Notes under the pieces: model-generated
The model's input: only the letters and a program-made list of their open reading frames with translations
Told to the model about the DNA's origin: nothing
Database searches by the model: none
NCBI GenBank assembly: GCA_030633365.1
Contig: DAOVSY010000225.1
Location: forward strand, 1-5,303
Origin: Spirochaetaceae bacterium
Lineage (GTDB): Bacteria > Spirochaetota > Spirochaetia > B11-G9
DNA: 5,303 nucleotides
Reading direction: 5' to 3'
Position numbers and translations under genes: made by a program
In this document: one piece after another, positions 1-5,303 of the stretch
Layout of the letters: each line of letters begins with the position of its first letter
Position numbering within the stretch: the first letter of the stretch is position 1

Positions 1-1976
1 ATTACCTGATTTGGATTATTTACCTCATGAGCTACCCCTGTGACAAGGGCACCAATAGAAGCCAACTTTTCTGCCTGAACTAACTGCTGGGTTTGTGTAT
101 GGAGAAGTTCTTCAGCCTGCTTTCTTTCTGTAATATCTCTTAAAATTACAACATCTGCAGGGCTGTTATGCCAATATGTTCTTGATCCGGTTATCTCTAC
201 AGGAATTGTATGGTTGTTTTTATTGATTATTATTATCTCATAAGATTTGGAATTTACTGATACATTCATCCTGTGCTGGTCGTGCGCTTCGCTTGGCTGG
301 TCGCAGACTTCGTCTGCTGCTCGCCAATGCATCTCCACTCCTCGCACATTCATCCTTGCAGAAAAGCGTGCTTCCACCTTGTGCAGGTACTCCGGGTGAA
401 TTAACTCCCGAAAATTTTTCTTAAGAAGTAATCTAGGATCAAAACCTGATATTTCAATTGCTCTGTTATTTGCATATGCTATTCTACCATCTTTTAGCAG
501 GATAAGAATCGCATCATTGGCATTCTCTGCCAGGGCCTTAAAATTACCCTCAGCATTCCGCAGGGCTTGTACCATACGATTATACCCATGCGCCAACTGA
601 CCAACTTCATCTTCAGTTTTTACTGACAAAGCTAAGTTGTAATTACCACCTTCAACCTGCCTGACAGCTTCCAAAAGACTATTGAGGGGTTTCATAATGC
701 TATTTTTAAATACTACTGGAAATATAAGTAGTACAAAAGCAGTAATTCCAAAAACTACCGGAATAAATTTTACCCAGAAATTATGTAACGATAAGCGAAA
801 GGAAGCATAACTAAATCCTACCCGATGAGAAATTCCGTTGTGGTTTAATATATATTGAATTATAAAACTATCCGGATCATTTAGGTTCAGATAAAATAGA
901 TCGGGATCAGATATTTGTGAATCCTGAATCAATAATGATACTTTATCATTAGAAAATTTTTCCAGAAGTTGATTGGAAACCAATGCTGGATCTATATACT
1001 TAAGAATTGAAGTTTCCGCAGAAACAGGAAGTACATATACAGCATCTTCAGGCAGCATAATGTAATTATTGTTAGTAATAGACAAACGAACCAGTTCTAC
1101 TTTTCTTTGGTACTGTTCAATCATTGTTTCTGTAACAAGTGGAAGAAGAGCGCTGGCAATAAATCCGATAGTTACCATTATAGCTGCCAGCGGAATAAGA
1201 ATCAGTTTAATAAAAAAACTCCTTGGTTGAGGTTCATTATTAAGATAGACGATAAAGATTATAAAACAGACTACCATCGAACTGGTATTGAAAATAAGAG
1301 AATAGGAATTTCTTGAAATAATTCCTGATTGAAAAAGAAGATATGACAGAGCAATCAAGCTGGTAAGAAAAGTAAGTATAGCAAAACTTCCGGCAGAATG
1401 TGCCTTTCTTCCTACTGGATGTATTAGATAATATAGTGCTTTTTTTTTCAGCTGTCCGGTATTAAATGTTTCTATTTCCTGCATTGAAAACATAACTTTC
1501 TTTCGTAGAAGCACAACAAAAGACCAGAGATACCCACTTAAAGTAACAATACCAATTTCAGGTCCATATTCCAAAGTAAAATATTGAGCCTGGAAATCAT
1601 ATACCATAGGGAAATTACTACTGAAAAACCTGGATCCCCATACTGTACCTGCCAGAACCAGGGAGATGATAAGTACAATGAGTGATTCTTTTTTCTGGTA
1701 GTTCCCTCCGTAATAATATCCAAACTGAATAAGGAAGACTACAGCAAAAACAATTAAATTGGAGAATTGCCCTGTAATGGCAGCAATGGAAGAAAAAATA
1801 GAAATACGAACTGTATATGAAACCATAAGGATAAATAATATGGCTATATAACCTGTAATAAACCAGGCATCTGCAGATTTTTTTTTGACTGTAAGCATAT
1901 AGCCTGTCATAACAGCAAAGAGAATTGTTGTAGATAAAGAACTAATCGCCAGATTACCTAATCTAAACCATTCCAT
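1..1976 (-). CDS. Membrane sensor histidine kinase (multi-TM, ectodomain, HAMP, PAS, H-box), 3' end cut by window
   Basis: Inner-membrane sensor kinase, presumed partner of the response regulator just upstream. 658 codons are present and the frame runs off base 1. Reading from ATG 1976: seven or eight hydrophobic helices at about residues 9-28, 38-57, 71-90, 98-115, 139-157, 195-215, 225-245 and 256-280; a predicted outside domain about 282-400; a TM helix 402-423; HAMP about 424-476 (MKPL at 428-431, EDEVGQL at 455-461); PAS about 478-618 ending in the usual RDITERK; then a coiled linker and the dimerisation/phosphoacceptor motif AHEVNNP with His650. The ATP-binding domain lies outside the window. 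Start choice: ATG 1976 lies 2 bases after the regulator's stop, with AAGGA at 1990-1986 and 9 nt spacing, so translation is probably coupled. The PAS domain is interrupted in frame by an 84-bp GC-rich insertion (residues 545-572); without it the segment [13 protein letters not shown] has normal PAS length. A run of nine A bases encodes Lys177-179. The ligand is unknown. Confidence 0.93.
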   Translation of the reverse strand, partial: MEWFRLGNLAISSLSTTILFAVMTGYMLTVKKKSADAWFITGYIAILFILMVSYTVRISIFSSIAAITGQFSNLIVFAVVFLIQFGYYYGGNYQKKESLIVLIISLVLAGTVWGSRFFSSNFPMVYDFQAQYFTLEYGPEIGIVTLSGYLWSFVVLLRKKVMFSMQEIETFNTGQLKKKALYYLIHPVGRKAHSAGSFAILTFLTSLIALSYLLFQSGIISRNSYSLIFNTSSMVVCFIIFIVYLNNEPQPRSFFIKLILIPLAAIMVTIGFIASALLPLVTETMIEQYQRKVELVRLSITNNNYIMLPEDAVYVLPVSAETSILKYIDPALVSNQLLEKFSNDKVSLLIQDSQISDPDLFYLNLNDPDSFIIQYILNHNGISHRVGFSYASFRLSLHNFWVKFIPVVFGITAFVLLIFPVVFKNSIMKPLNSLLEAVRQVEGGNYNLALSVKTEDEVGQLAHGYNRMVQALRNAEGNFKALAENANDAILILLKDGRIAYANNRAIEISGFDPRLLLKKNFRELIHPEYLHKVEARFSARMNVRGVEMHWRAADEVCDQPSEAHDQHRMNVSVNSKSYEIIIINKNNHTIPVEITGSRTYWHNSPADVVILRDITERKQAEELLHTQTQQLVQAEKLASIGALVTGVAHEVNNPNQV
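262..356 (-). mobile_element. Short GC-rich in-frame insertion element with 11-bp direct repeats, inside the PAS domain
   Basis: The 11-mer ACATTCATCCT occurs at 262-272 and again at 346-356, exactly 84 bp (28 codons) apart. The 73-bp core between the copies (273-345) is about 63% G+C by my count, in a clearly AT-rich gene. It encodes residues with no PAS character, including [17 protein letters not shown]. The protein shows RMNV at 541-544 and again at 569-572; removing one 28-residue unit rebuilds a normal PAS sequence between helix F and the G strand. The simplest reading is insertion of a small element with duplication of an 11-bp target, in a length that keeps the frame. Known analogues in kind are the Rickettsia palindromic elements found inside genes; no relationship to them is claimed. 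Alternatives are a local rearrangement or a recombination scar. Confidence 0.65.
275..316. repeat. Two imperfect 21-bp tandem repeats within the insertion core
   Basis: Units 275-295 and 296-316 both begin GCTGGTCG and share CTTCG at the same offset; 15 of 21 positions match. A third partial start, GCTGCTCG, follows at 316-323. In the kinase frame the period is seven residues (ADEVCDQ / PSEAHDQ). The second unit holds a perfect 6-bp hairpin at 303-317 (GCAGAC-TTC-GTCTGC). The first has only a short stem, GCG-CTT-CGC at 284-292. Confidence 0.7.
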
Positions 1977-1978
1977 AT

Positions 1979-3385
1979 TTAATTATCCTTATTTCTACTT
2001 AGCCGTTTACTTAGTGCCTGGGGACTTAAACCGAGAAGTCCTGCTGCTATGGCCTGATTCCCTTTTGCCCGGAGTAGTGCTTCTTCGATAAGATCTTCAG
2101 TCATTTCTTTAATAGTGGGAAGACTTCCAGGGAAATCAATTTTTTTAAGTTCAGAGCGAAATGGTAATTCTTCACTGTCCCTGTTCATTGCCTCTTTAAA
2201 AGATTTTAAAGACAGCATTTTTTCTTTCTGCCTACTTACCGCATTGAAAATCATGGAACGGAGTTCCCTTACATTTCCCGGAAAATCGTATGTTTCCAGG
2301 AGGGTCAGTAGTTCAGCAGGGACAGCCAGTTTATTACGGGTTAATTCCCTGGAAGCTTCATCAAGAAAATGATCCAGAAGAAGAGGGAGATCATCTTTAC
2401 GCTCTCGTAAAGGAGGAATTTTAATTTCGTGGGTCTGCATTCGGTAATAGAGATCATTCCGGAAAGTTCCTGTTTGTACTTGCTCCTTAATATTTCTTTG
2501 GGTGGCAAGGACAAAACGGGCAGTTGTTGTTCTAACAAGATCAGAACCAAGGGGATAATACTCATGAGTCTCAATTAGCCTGAGAAGTTTAATCTGGCTT
2601 GCTGGAGTAAGATCTCCAATCTCATCAAGAAATAGAGTCCCTCCTTCTGCCTGTTGAGCCAAACCTTTTCGTGTTTCATTTGCACCTGTATAGGCGCCTT
2701 TTGTATGACCGAATATGGTATCAGCAAATATTGTGTCGTCCAGACCTGCAGCATTGACTCTTATCAGAGGGCCTTTACGCTTACTAAGAATATGGACAGC
2801 TTCAGCAAATAATTCTTTTCCTGAGCCTGTTTCTCCTGTAATAAGTACTGTTTCTGCACTTGGTGCTATAGCTTCAACAAATACAAACCCTGCCTGTATT
2901 TTCCTGTTTTTTGTTACAATTTTTGAAAAAGCTTCAGGGTGTAGAATCTCATCTGCAAACAAATGCTCTCTAAGATTATTATATCTGCGACTTAACTGTC
3001 TAAGTTCAATTGCCCTACGAAGACCCCCTATAAGTCTGCTTGGTTCGACTGCTTTAATCATGTAATCAAATGCTCCGGTTTTCATACATTGAACAGCTAT
3101 TTCTATGTCATCAGAGGCTGTAACAATTATTACGGGTATTTGTGGAAATGCTTCATGGATTTCTTCCAGAAGAACATCACCAGTAAGGTAGGGCATTGAT
3201 ATGTCAAGAAGAATGGCTTCTACTTTTTTTTCAGCCAGTAAAGGCATTACCTGACGGGAATCATGGCATAAAAGTAGATTATTAATGCCTGCTGCCTTTA
3301 GAACATTTGATGTACTGGAAAGAACCTGCTCCTCGTCATCAACCAGAAGTACCGGAAATTCAGGATAATAGCCTGCTTCCATCAT
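1979..3385 (-). CDS. Sigma-54-dependent NtrC-family response regulator (receiver, AAA+, Fis-type HTH)
   Basis: Cytoplasmic transcription activator that should use ATP hydrolysis to open sigma-54 promoters when phosphorylated by the downstream kinase. Receiver domain about 10-128: acidic pocket Asp16/Asp17, phosphoacceptor Asp61 (LLDISMP), Thr89 and Lys111. The proline that normally follows this lysine is Ala112, a mild oddity. AAA+ domain about 152-380: Walker A GETGSGKE at 184-191; GAYTGA at 230-235, the Tyr form of the sigma-54-contacting GAFTGA loop; Walker [11 protein letters not shown] at 248-257; arginine-finger region FRNDLYYR at 308-315; sensor II region PGNVREL at 369-375. C-terminal Fis-type helix-turn-helix about 432-464 ([21 protein letters not shown]). 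The length of 468 aa is normal for the family. Start: two adjacent ATGs at 3385 and 3382. AAGGAG at 3395-3390 is 4 nt from the first and 7 nt from the second, so the second (467 aa) is equally plausible. First gene of an operon with the kinase, and divergent from the Lnt-like gene. Confidence 0.97.
   Translation of the reverse strand: MMEAGYYPEFPVLLVDDEEQVLSSTSNVLKAAGINNLLLCHDSRQVMPLLAEKKVEAILLDISMPYLTGDVLLEEIHEAFPQIPVIIVTASDDIEIAVQCMKTGAFDYMIKAVEPSRLIGGLRRAIELRQLSRRYNNLREHLFADEILHPEAFSKIVTKNRKIQAGFVFVEAIAPSAETVLITGETGSGKELFAEAVHILSKRKGPLIRVNAAGLDDTIFADTIFGHTKGAYTGANETRKGLAQQAEGGTLFLDEIGDLTPASQIKLLRLIETHEYYPLGSDLVRTTTARFVLATQRNIKEQVQTGTFRNDLYYRMQTHEIKIPPLRERKDDLPLLLDHFLDEASRELTRNKLAVPAELLTLLETYDFPGNVRELRSMIFNAVSRQKEKMLSLKSFKEAMNRDSEELPFRSELKKIDFPGSLPTIKEMTEDLIEEALLRAKGNQAIAAGLLGLSPQALSKRLSRNKDN
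1986..1990 (-). promoter_or_regulatory. Ribosome binding site of the histidine kinase, inside the regulator gene's end
   Basis: AAGGA on the minus strand lies within the last codons of the response regulator, 9 nt before the kinase ATG at 1976. Together with the TAA-AT-ATG junction (1981 to 1974) it supports translational coupling of the pair and decides the kinase start. Confidence 0.65.
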
Positions 3386-3389
3386 TAAA

Positions 3390-3395
3390 CTCCTT
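3390..3395 (-). promoter_or_regulatory. Ribosome binding site of the response regulator
   Basis: AAGGAG on the minus strand. Spacing is 4 nt to ATG 3385 and 7 nt to ATG 3382, so the usual spacing slightly favours the second methionine. If the promoter at 3401-3429 is right, this site lies at the very 5' end of the transcript. Confidence 0.75.
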
Positions 3396-3400
3396 ATAAC

Positions 3401-3429
3401 AGAATAGACCGGTCCATATGGAAAGTCAA
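3401..3429 (-). promoter_or_regulatory. Sigma-70-like promoter for the two-component operon
   Basis: On the minus strand, TTGACT (3429-3424; 5 of 6 to TTGACA), a 17-bp spacer, then TATTCT (3406-3401; 4 of 6 to TATAAT). The predicted start, about 3394, leaves a leader of only about 9 nt, which is unusually short. The spacer holds two overlapping palindromes, noted separately. Confidence 0.5.
3407..3422. promoter_or_regulatory. Overlapping palindromes in the promoter spacer, possible operator
   Basis: GACCGGTC (3407-3414) and TCCATATGGA (3413-3422) are perfect palindromes overlapping by two bases, and both fall between the -35 and -10 boxes of the operon promoter. A protein bound here would block or reshape the promoter. 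The binding protein is unknown; autoregulation by the encoded activator is one possibility. Confidence 0.35.
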
Positions 3430-3498
3430 ATTTAACTAAAAACCATCAAAAACTCCTATCAACTTTTGTCTGGAGAGATAAATTCTTTTGATTGTCCA

Positions 3499-3508
3499 TA
3501 ACTTGTTA
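3499..3508. promoter_or_regulatory. Dyad TAAC-TT-GTTA, possible activator site
   Basis: Perfect 4-bp arms around two bases, followed by CA so that it reads GTTACA at 3505-3510. The same hexamer recurs in the dyad at 3573-3591. It lies about 150 bp upstream of the predicted sigma-54 start, within the usual enhancer range. Short dyads are frequent in AT-rich DNA, so this is weak alone. Confidence 0.25.
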
Positions 3509-3513
3509 CAATA

Positions 3514-3536
3514 TAAACAATTAAGTGTTTTGTTTA
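3514..3536. promoter_or_regulatory. Inverted repeat TAAACAA-N9-TTGTTTA, possible activator site
   Basis: Perfect 7-bp arms at 3514-3520 and 3530-3536 with a 9-bp spacer, centred about 129 bp upstream of the predicted sigma-54 start. Position and size fit an NtrC-type dimer site; the AT content makes chance occurrence possible. Confidence 0.3.
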
Positions 3537-3572
3537 ATATCAACCACGGTAAAATGGTTTATCAGGGTTATG

Positions 3573-3591
3573 GTTACAGTTTTTGTGTAAC
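3573..3591. promoter_or_regulatory. Inverted repeat GTTACA-N7-TGTAAC, possible activator site
   Basis: Perfect 6-bp arms at 3573-3578 and 3586-3591, centred about 72 bp upstream of the predicted sigma-54 start. The arm GTTACA also appears at 3505-3510. The 19-bp size suits a dimeric HTH regulator, and the adjacent NtrC-family protein is the obvious candidate. Confidence 0.4.
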
Positions 3592-3627
3592 TCTTTTTAC
3601 AATAAGGAAATATATGTTTTCCAAATT

Positions 3628-3643
3628 TGGCATCCTATTTGCT
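3628..3643 (+). promoter_or_regulatory. Sigma-54 (-24/-12) promoter upstream of the Lnt-like gene
   Basis: TGGCA (3628-3632), six bases, then TTGCT (3639-3643) matches the core of the sigma-54 consensus TGGCACG-N4-TTGCW. The invariant GG (3629-3630) and GC (3641-3642) are separated by exactly 10 bp. Counting from C3642 at -12, transcription should start near 3654, giving a leader of about 28 nt that contains the GGAGG ribosome binding site. The divergent neighbour is an activator with a GAYTGA loop, which fits this promoter type. Confidence 0.7.
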
Positions 3644-3671
3644 CTTATATTAATGTCGATACCAGACTTTT

Positions 3672-3676
3672 GGAGG
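3672..3676 (+). promoter_or_regulatory. Ribosome binding site of the Lnt-like gene
   Basis: GGAGG with 5 nt to the ATG at 3682. It is a strong site and the only well-placed one at the head of this reading frame, so it fixes the start at the extended N-terminus rather than at the Lnt core. Confidence 0.8.
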
Positions 3677-3681
3677 TGACT

Positions 3682-5303
3682 ATGAGATTAAATATTAAAA
3701 AATTAACCAGGCTGCACATTTTTGGAATTATATCTGGTTTTGTTGTAATAATAGAGTTGGTTCTCTGTTTTACAGGACCAATCGCTTTTATTCCAAAACC
3801 CAGTCTTGTACTCTTTCCTGTTATGTCTTCTACTCTGACAGACGAGGATAATGCTGTTGTTACAGATATGATTGAGAGAGAAATGGCTTTTATGAAATCC
3901 TATGCAATTGTCAGCCAGGATTTTATTGAAGAGTATTATGTAAGAACAGATCCTGATTTTGACAGAACAAAACTAAAACCTGACAGCTATACAGATGCCC
4001 GGGAAATTGCTCAGGAGCTGGATATTGAACGATTTGCTACTGCCAGTGTCTACTCCAATTACTACAGCTGTAATCTATCTATTAATATTCGGGATGTCAG
4101 AACCGGGGATCGTATTAGTTCCTATAGTTTTACTTCTGCTAATTTTGAAAACCTGCTCAAAGGATTAGGTAAAAATGGAGAAATACTGGATATACAGGGG
4201 AAATTGAAAAATGAAACTAAAGGTGTTACGTTCACCGATTATCTTATCCTTGGTCTTCTTATAATTCAGTTTATTATTAGTGTTCTTGCCATACTTAATA
4301 AAGAACCAGGAGTCCTTACAGAAATTGCATGGATTTCGGCTCTGATACTATTCCTCTTTGCTTTTATACATGCCCAGAGTGCCAATATGGACTATATGCA
4401 GCGATTTATAGCAACAAAAGGGATGATGCATCTTGCAAAAAGTACTGCTCTGGAAGAGCTTTATACTTTGCTCAGATTTGGACCAATTCTACTGATTAAT
4501 GGAATTTACTATGTCTATAGGTCAATAGTAAAAAGTAGAGTTATTACAATTGATAAAAAACACTGGCTGTACAAGTGGGTCACAAACTGGTCACTTCTAT
4601 GGGTAGTAATATCAGCAGTATTATTTGCTCTTTCTTTTCCATCAATTATCAGCCTTAATGGTTTTGGTTTTCTTGCATGGTTCAGCCTTGTTCCCCTGTT
4701 TCTTATTCTACTTAAAAAATCACCTGGTATGGGGATCTTTTATGGTACTGCATTTGGAGTCCTCCAGGCTTTAATGATAAATTACTGGCATGGAACCTAC
4801 AGATATATAACACTGCACCTAATAACTATTGCATTTTTTGTGCAGTTTCTTATCTTTATGTCAATTTTAATTCTGCTGATCAAAGCCAGTGGGAAATGGG
4901 GGTTCTTAGTTGCTTCAGGAGCATGGCTTGTATTCGATTACATTAGGTCCATAGGTATTCTTGCCTATCCCTGGGGTATTATAGGAAGTACTCAGTATCA
5001 GTTTTTACCACTAATACAAATAGCCTCTTTTACTGGTATATGGGGTATCAGCTTTATTATACTTCTTTGTAATGCCTCTTTGGCATGGGCTATAGCAGGT
5101 TCTTCTTTTGGCTGGTCATGGACTGGTTTTCAAGGTTCCAGGAGTAAAAACTTAAAAATACTTTCAAAGATTAATAATCCTGGTAGATTTATGCCTGTTG
5201 GGATTTTTTTCATAGTATTTATAGTGGCCCTTTTTTATGGAAATATTATTCTTAAAAAAATGGAAGCAAAGCTTTACAATGACCCTGAAATACCTACAGC
5301 AAC
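3682..5303 (+). CDS. lnt: Apolipoprotein N-acyltransferase (Lnt)-like protein with a large N-terminal sensor-like extension, 3' end cut by window
   Basis: Lnt adds the third acyl chain to the N-terminal cysteine of lipoproteins at the outer face of the inner membrane. 540 codons are present and the frame is open to the edge. Residues about 300-540 look like the Lnt membrane part: ALSFPS at 315-320 followed by GFGFLAWFSLVPLF, then NYWHGTYRY at 367-375, and the hallmark FDYIRSIGILAYPWGIIGSTQ at 418-438, with WGISF at 454-458. The last helix (about 505-524) should lead into the nitrilase-like domain with the Glu-Lys-Cys triad, which is outside the window. Residues 1-300 are extra. They comprise a TM helix about 11-31, a soluble domain about 40-175 (LVLFPVM at 42-48, INIRDVRTGDRISSYSF at 134-150) that recalls CsgG/LpoB/TolB-N-type folds, and TM helices about 187-205, 213-231 and 264-280. 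Usual Lnt is about 500 aa, so the full protein would be much longer. The Lnt call is fairly secure, the fold of the extension is tentative, and catalytic activity cannot be judged here. Confidence 0.85.
   Translation, partial: MRLNIKKLTRLHIFGIISGFVVIIELVLCFTGPIAFIPKPSLVLFPVMSSTLTDEDNAVVTDMIEREMAFMKSYAIVSQDFIEEYYVRTDPDFDRTKLKPDSYTDAREIAQELDIERFATASVYSNYYSCNLSINIRDVRTGDRISSYSFTSANFENLLKGLGKNGEILDIQGKLKNETKGVTFTDYLILGLLIIQFIISVLAILNKEPGVLTEIAWISALILFLFAFIHAQSANMDYMQRFIATKGMMHLAKSTALEELYTLLRFGPILLINGIYYVYRSIVKSRVITIDKKHWLYKWVTNWSLLWVVISAVLFALSFPSIISLNGFGFLAWFSLVPLFLILLKKSPGMGIFYGTAFGVLQALMINYWHGTYRYITLHLITIAFFVQFLIFMSILILLIKASGKWGFLVASGAWLVFDYIRSIGILAYPWGIIGSTQYQFLPLIQIASFTGIWGISFIILLCNASLAWAIAGSSFGWSWTGFQGSRSKNLKILSKINNPGRFMPVGIFFIVFIVALFYGNIILKKMEAKLYNDPEIPTA

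Noticed and set aside
273..345. Insertion core as a CRISPR fragment or transcription terminator
   Set aside because: Only two imperfect adjacent units without spacers, and the hairpin has no following T-run; it lies inside an open coding frame.
1107..1316. 69-codon plus-strand frame opposite the kinase
   Set aside because: No ribosome binding site or family character; it is antisense to a well-supported kinase frame. The same holds for the other short frames at 1538-1723, 2115-2372, 2341-2574 and 2715-3065.
1440..1448. Run of nine A (minus strand) in the kinase as a frameshift or slippage site
   Set aside because: The frame is continuous across it (Lys177-179) and matches the protein on both sides; nothing indicates programmed slippage.
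3488..3517. TTGATT-18-TATAAA as a sigma-70 promoter for the Lnt-like gene
   Set aside because: Weak boxes in AT-rich DNA far from the gene; the -24/-12 element closer to the start is a much better match. It cannot be excluded as a secondary promoter.
3614..3679. Possible 21-residue hydrophobic leader peptide (ATG 3614, AAGGA 5 nt upstream, stop overlapping the lnt ribosome binding site)
   Set aside because: It spans the sigma-54 promoter, and a transcript starting near 3654 would not contain it. There is no convincing promoter above it, and the hydrophobic composition follows from T-rich DNA. It could matter only if a further upstream promoter exists.
3488..3679. 63-codon frame starting at TTG 3488
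   Set aside because: TTG start with poor ribosome binding site, no recognisable protein character, and it covers the dyads and promoter of the intergenic region.
3757..3771. Lipobox-like LVLC at residues 26-29 of the Lnt-like protein
   Set aside because: The residue before Cys is Leu rather than Gly, Ala or Ser, so this is better read as part of a TM anchor than a lipoprotein signal.

Overview
The window is AT-rich and most likely comes from a spirochaete-type bacterium (Spirochaetales or relatives). This rests on the architecture and wording of the histidine kinase: a multi-TM N-terminus, an ectodomain ending in an '[15 protein letters not shown]'-like stretch, and an '[17 protein letters not shown]' junction into HAMP. 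I recall this style from spirochaetal sensor kinases, but no search was possible. The assignment is moderate confidence.

Left two thirds (minus strand, 3385 down to 1): a two-gene two-component operon. The first gene (3385-1979) is a complete NtrC-family response regulator of 468 aa with receiver domain, sigma-54-interacting AAA+ domain and Fis-type HTH. Two bases after its stop codon a membrane histidine kinase begins (1976 to beyond base 1). The window cuts the kinase just after its phosphoacceptor histidine (His650), so the rest of the kinase lies to the left. Its PAS domain carries a GC-rich 84-bp in-frame insertion (262-356) bounded by an 11-bp direct repeat. The insertion has no stop codon in any of six frames and looks like a small protein-tolerant dispersed element.

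Middle (3386-3681): a divergent intergenic region of 296 bp. Towards the left it has a good sigma-70-like promoter for the operon (TTGACT-17-TATTCT) with overlapping palindromes in the spacer. Towards the right it has a strong sigma-54-type -24/-12 element (TGGCA-N6-TTGCT, with the exact GG-N10-GC spacing) 39 bp before the next gene. Three dyads lie about 70-150 bp upstream of the predicted start, where enhancer sites for an NtrC-type activator would be expected.

Right third (plus strand, 3682 to beyond 5303): the first 540 codons of an apolipoprotein N-acyltransferase (Lnt)-like gene. It has about 300 extra N-terminal residues: a TM helix, a soluble alpha/beta domain resembling the CsgG/LpoB/TolB-N type of fold, and three further TM helices. 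The nitrilase-like catalytic domain lies beyond the window.

Taken together, the layout suggests a self-contained regulatory circuit. A membrane sensor kinase phosphorylates the NtrC-like regulator, which activates a sigma-54 promoter for an unusual N-terminally extended lipoprotein N-acyltransferase. A sigma-54-controlled lipoprotein-maturation enzyme with its own dedicated two-component system is the most interesting hypothesis here. It is inference from gene order and promoter sequence, not demonstrated.
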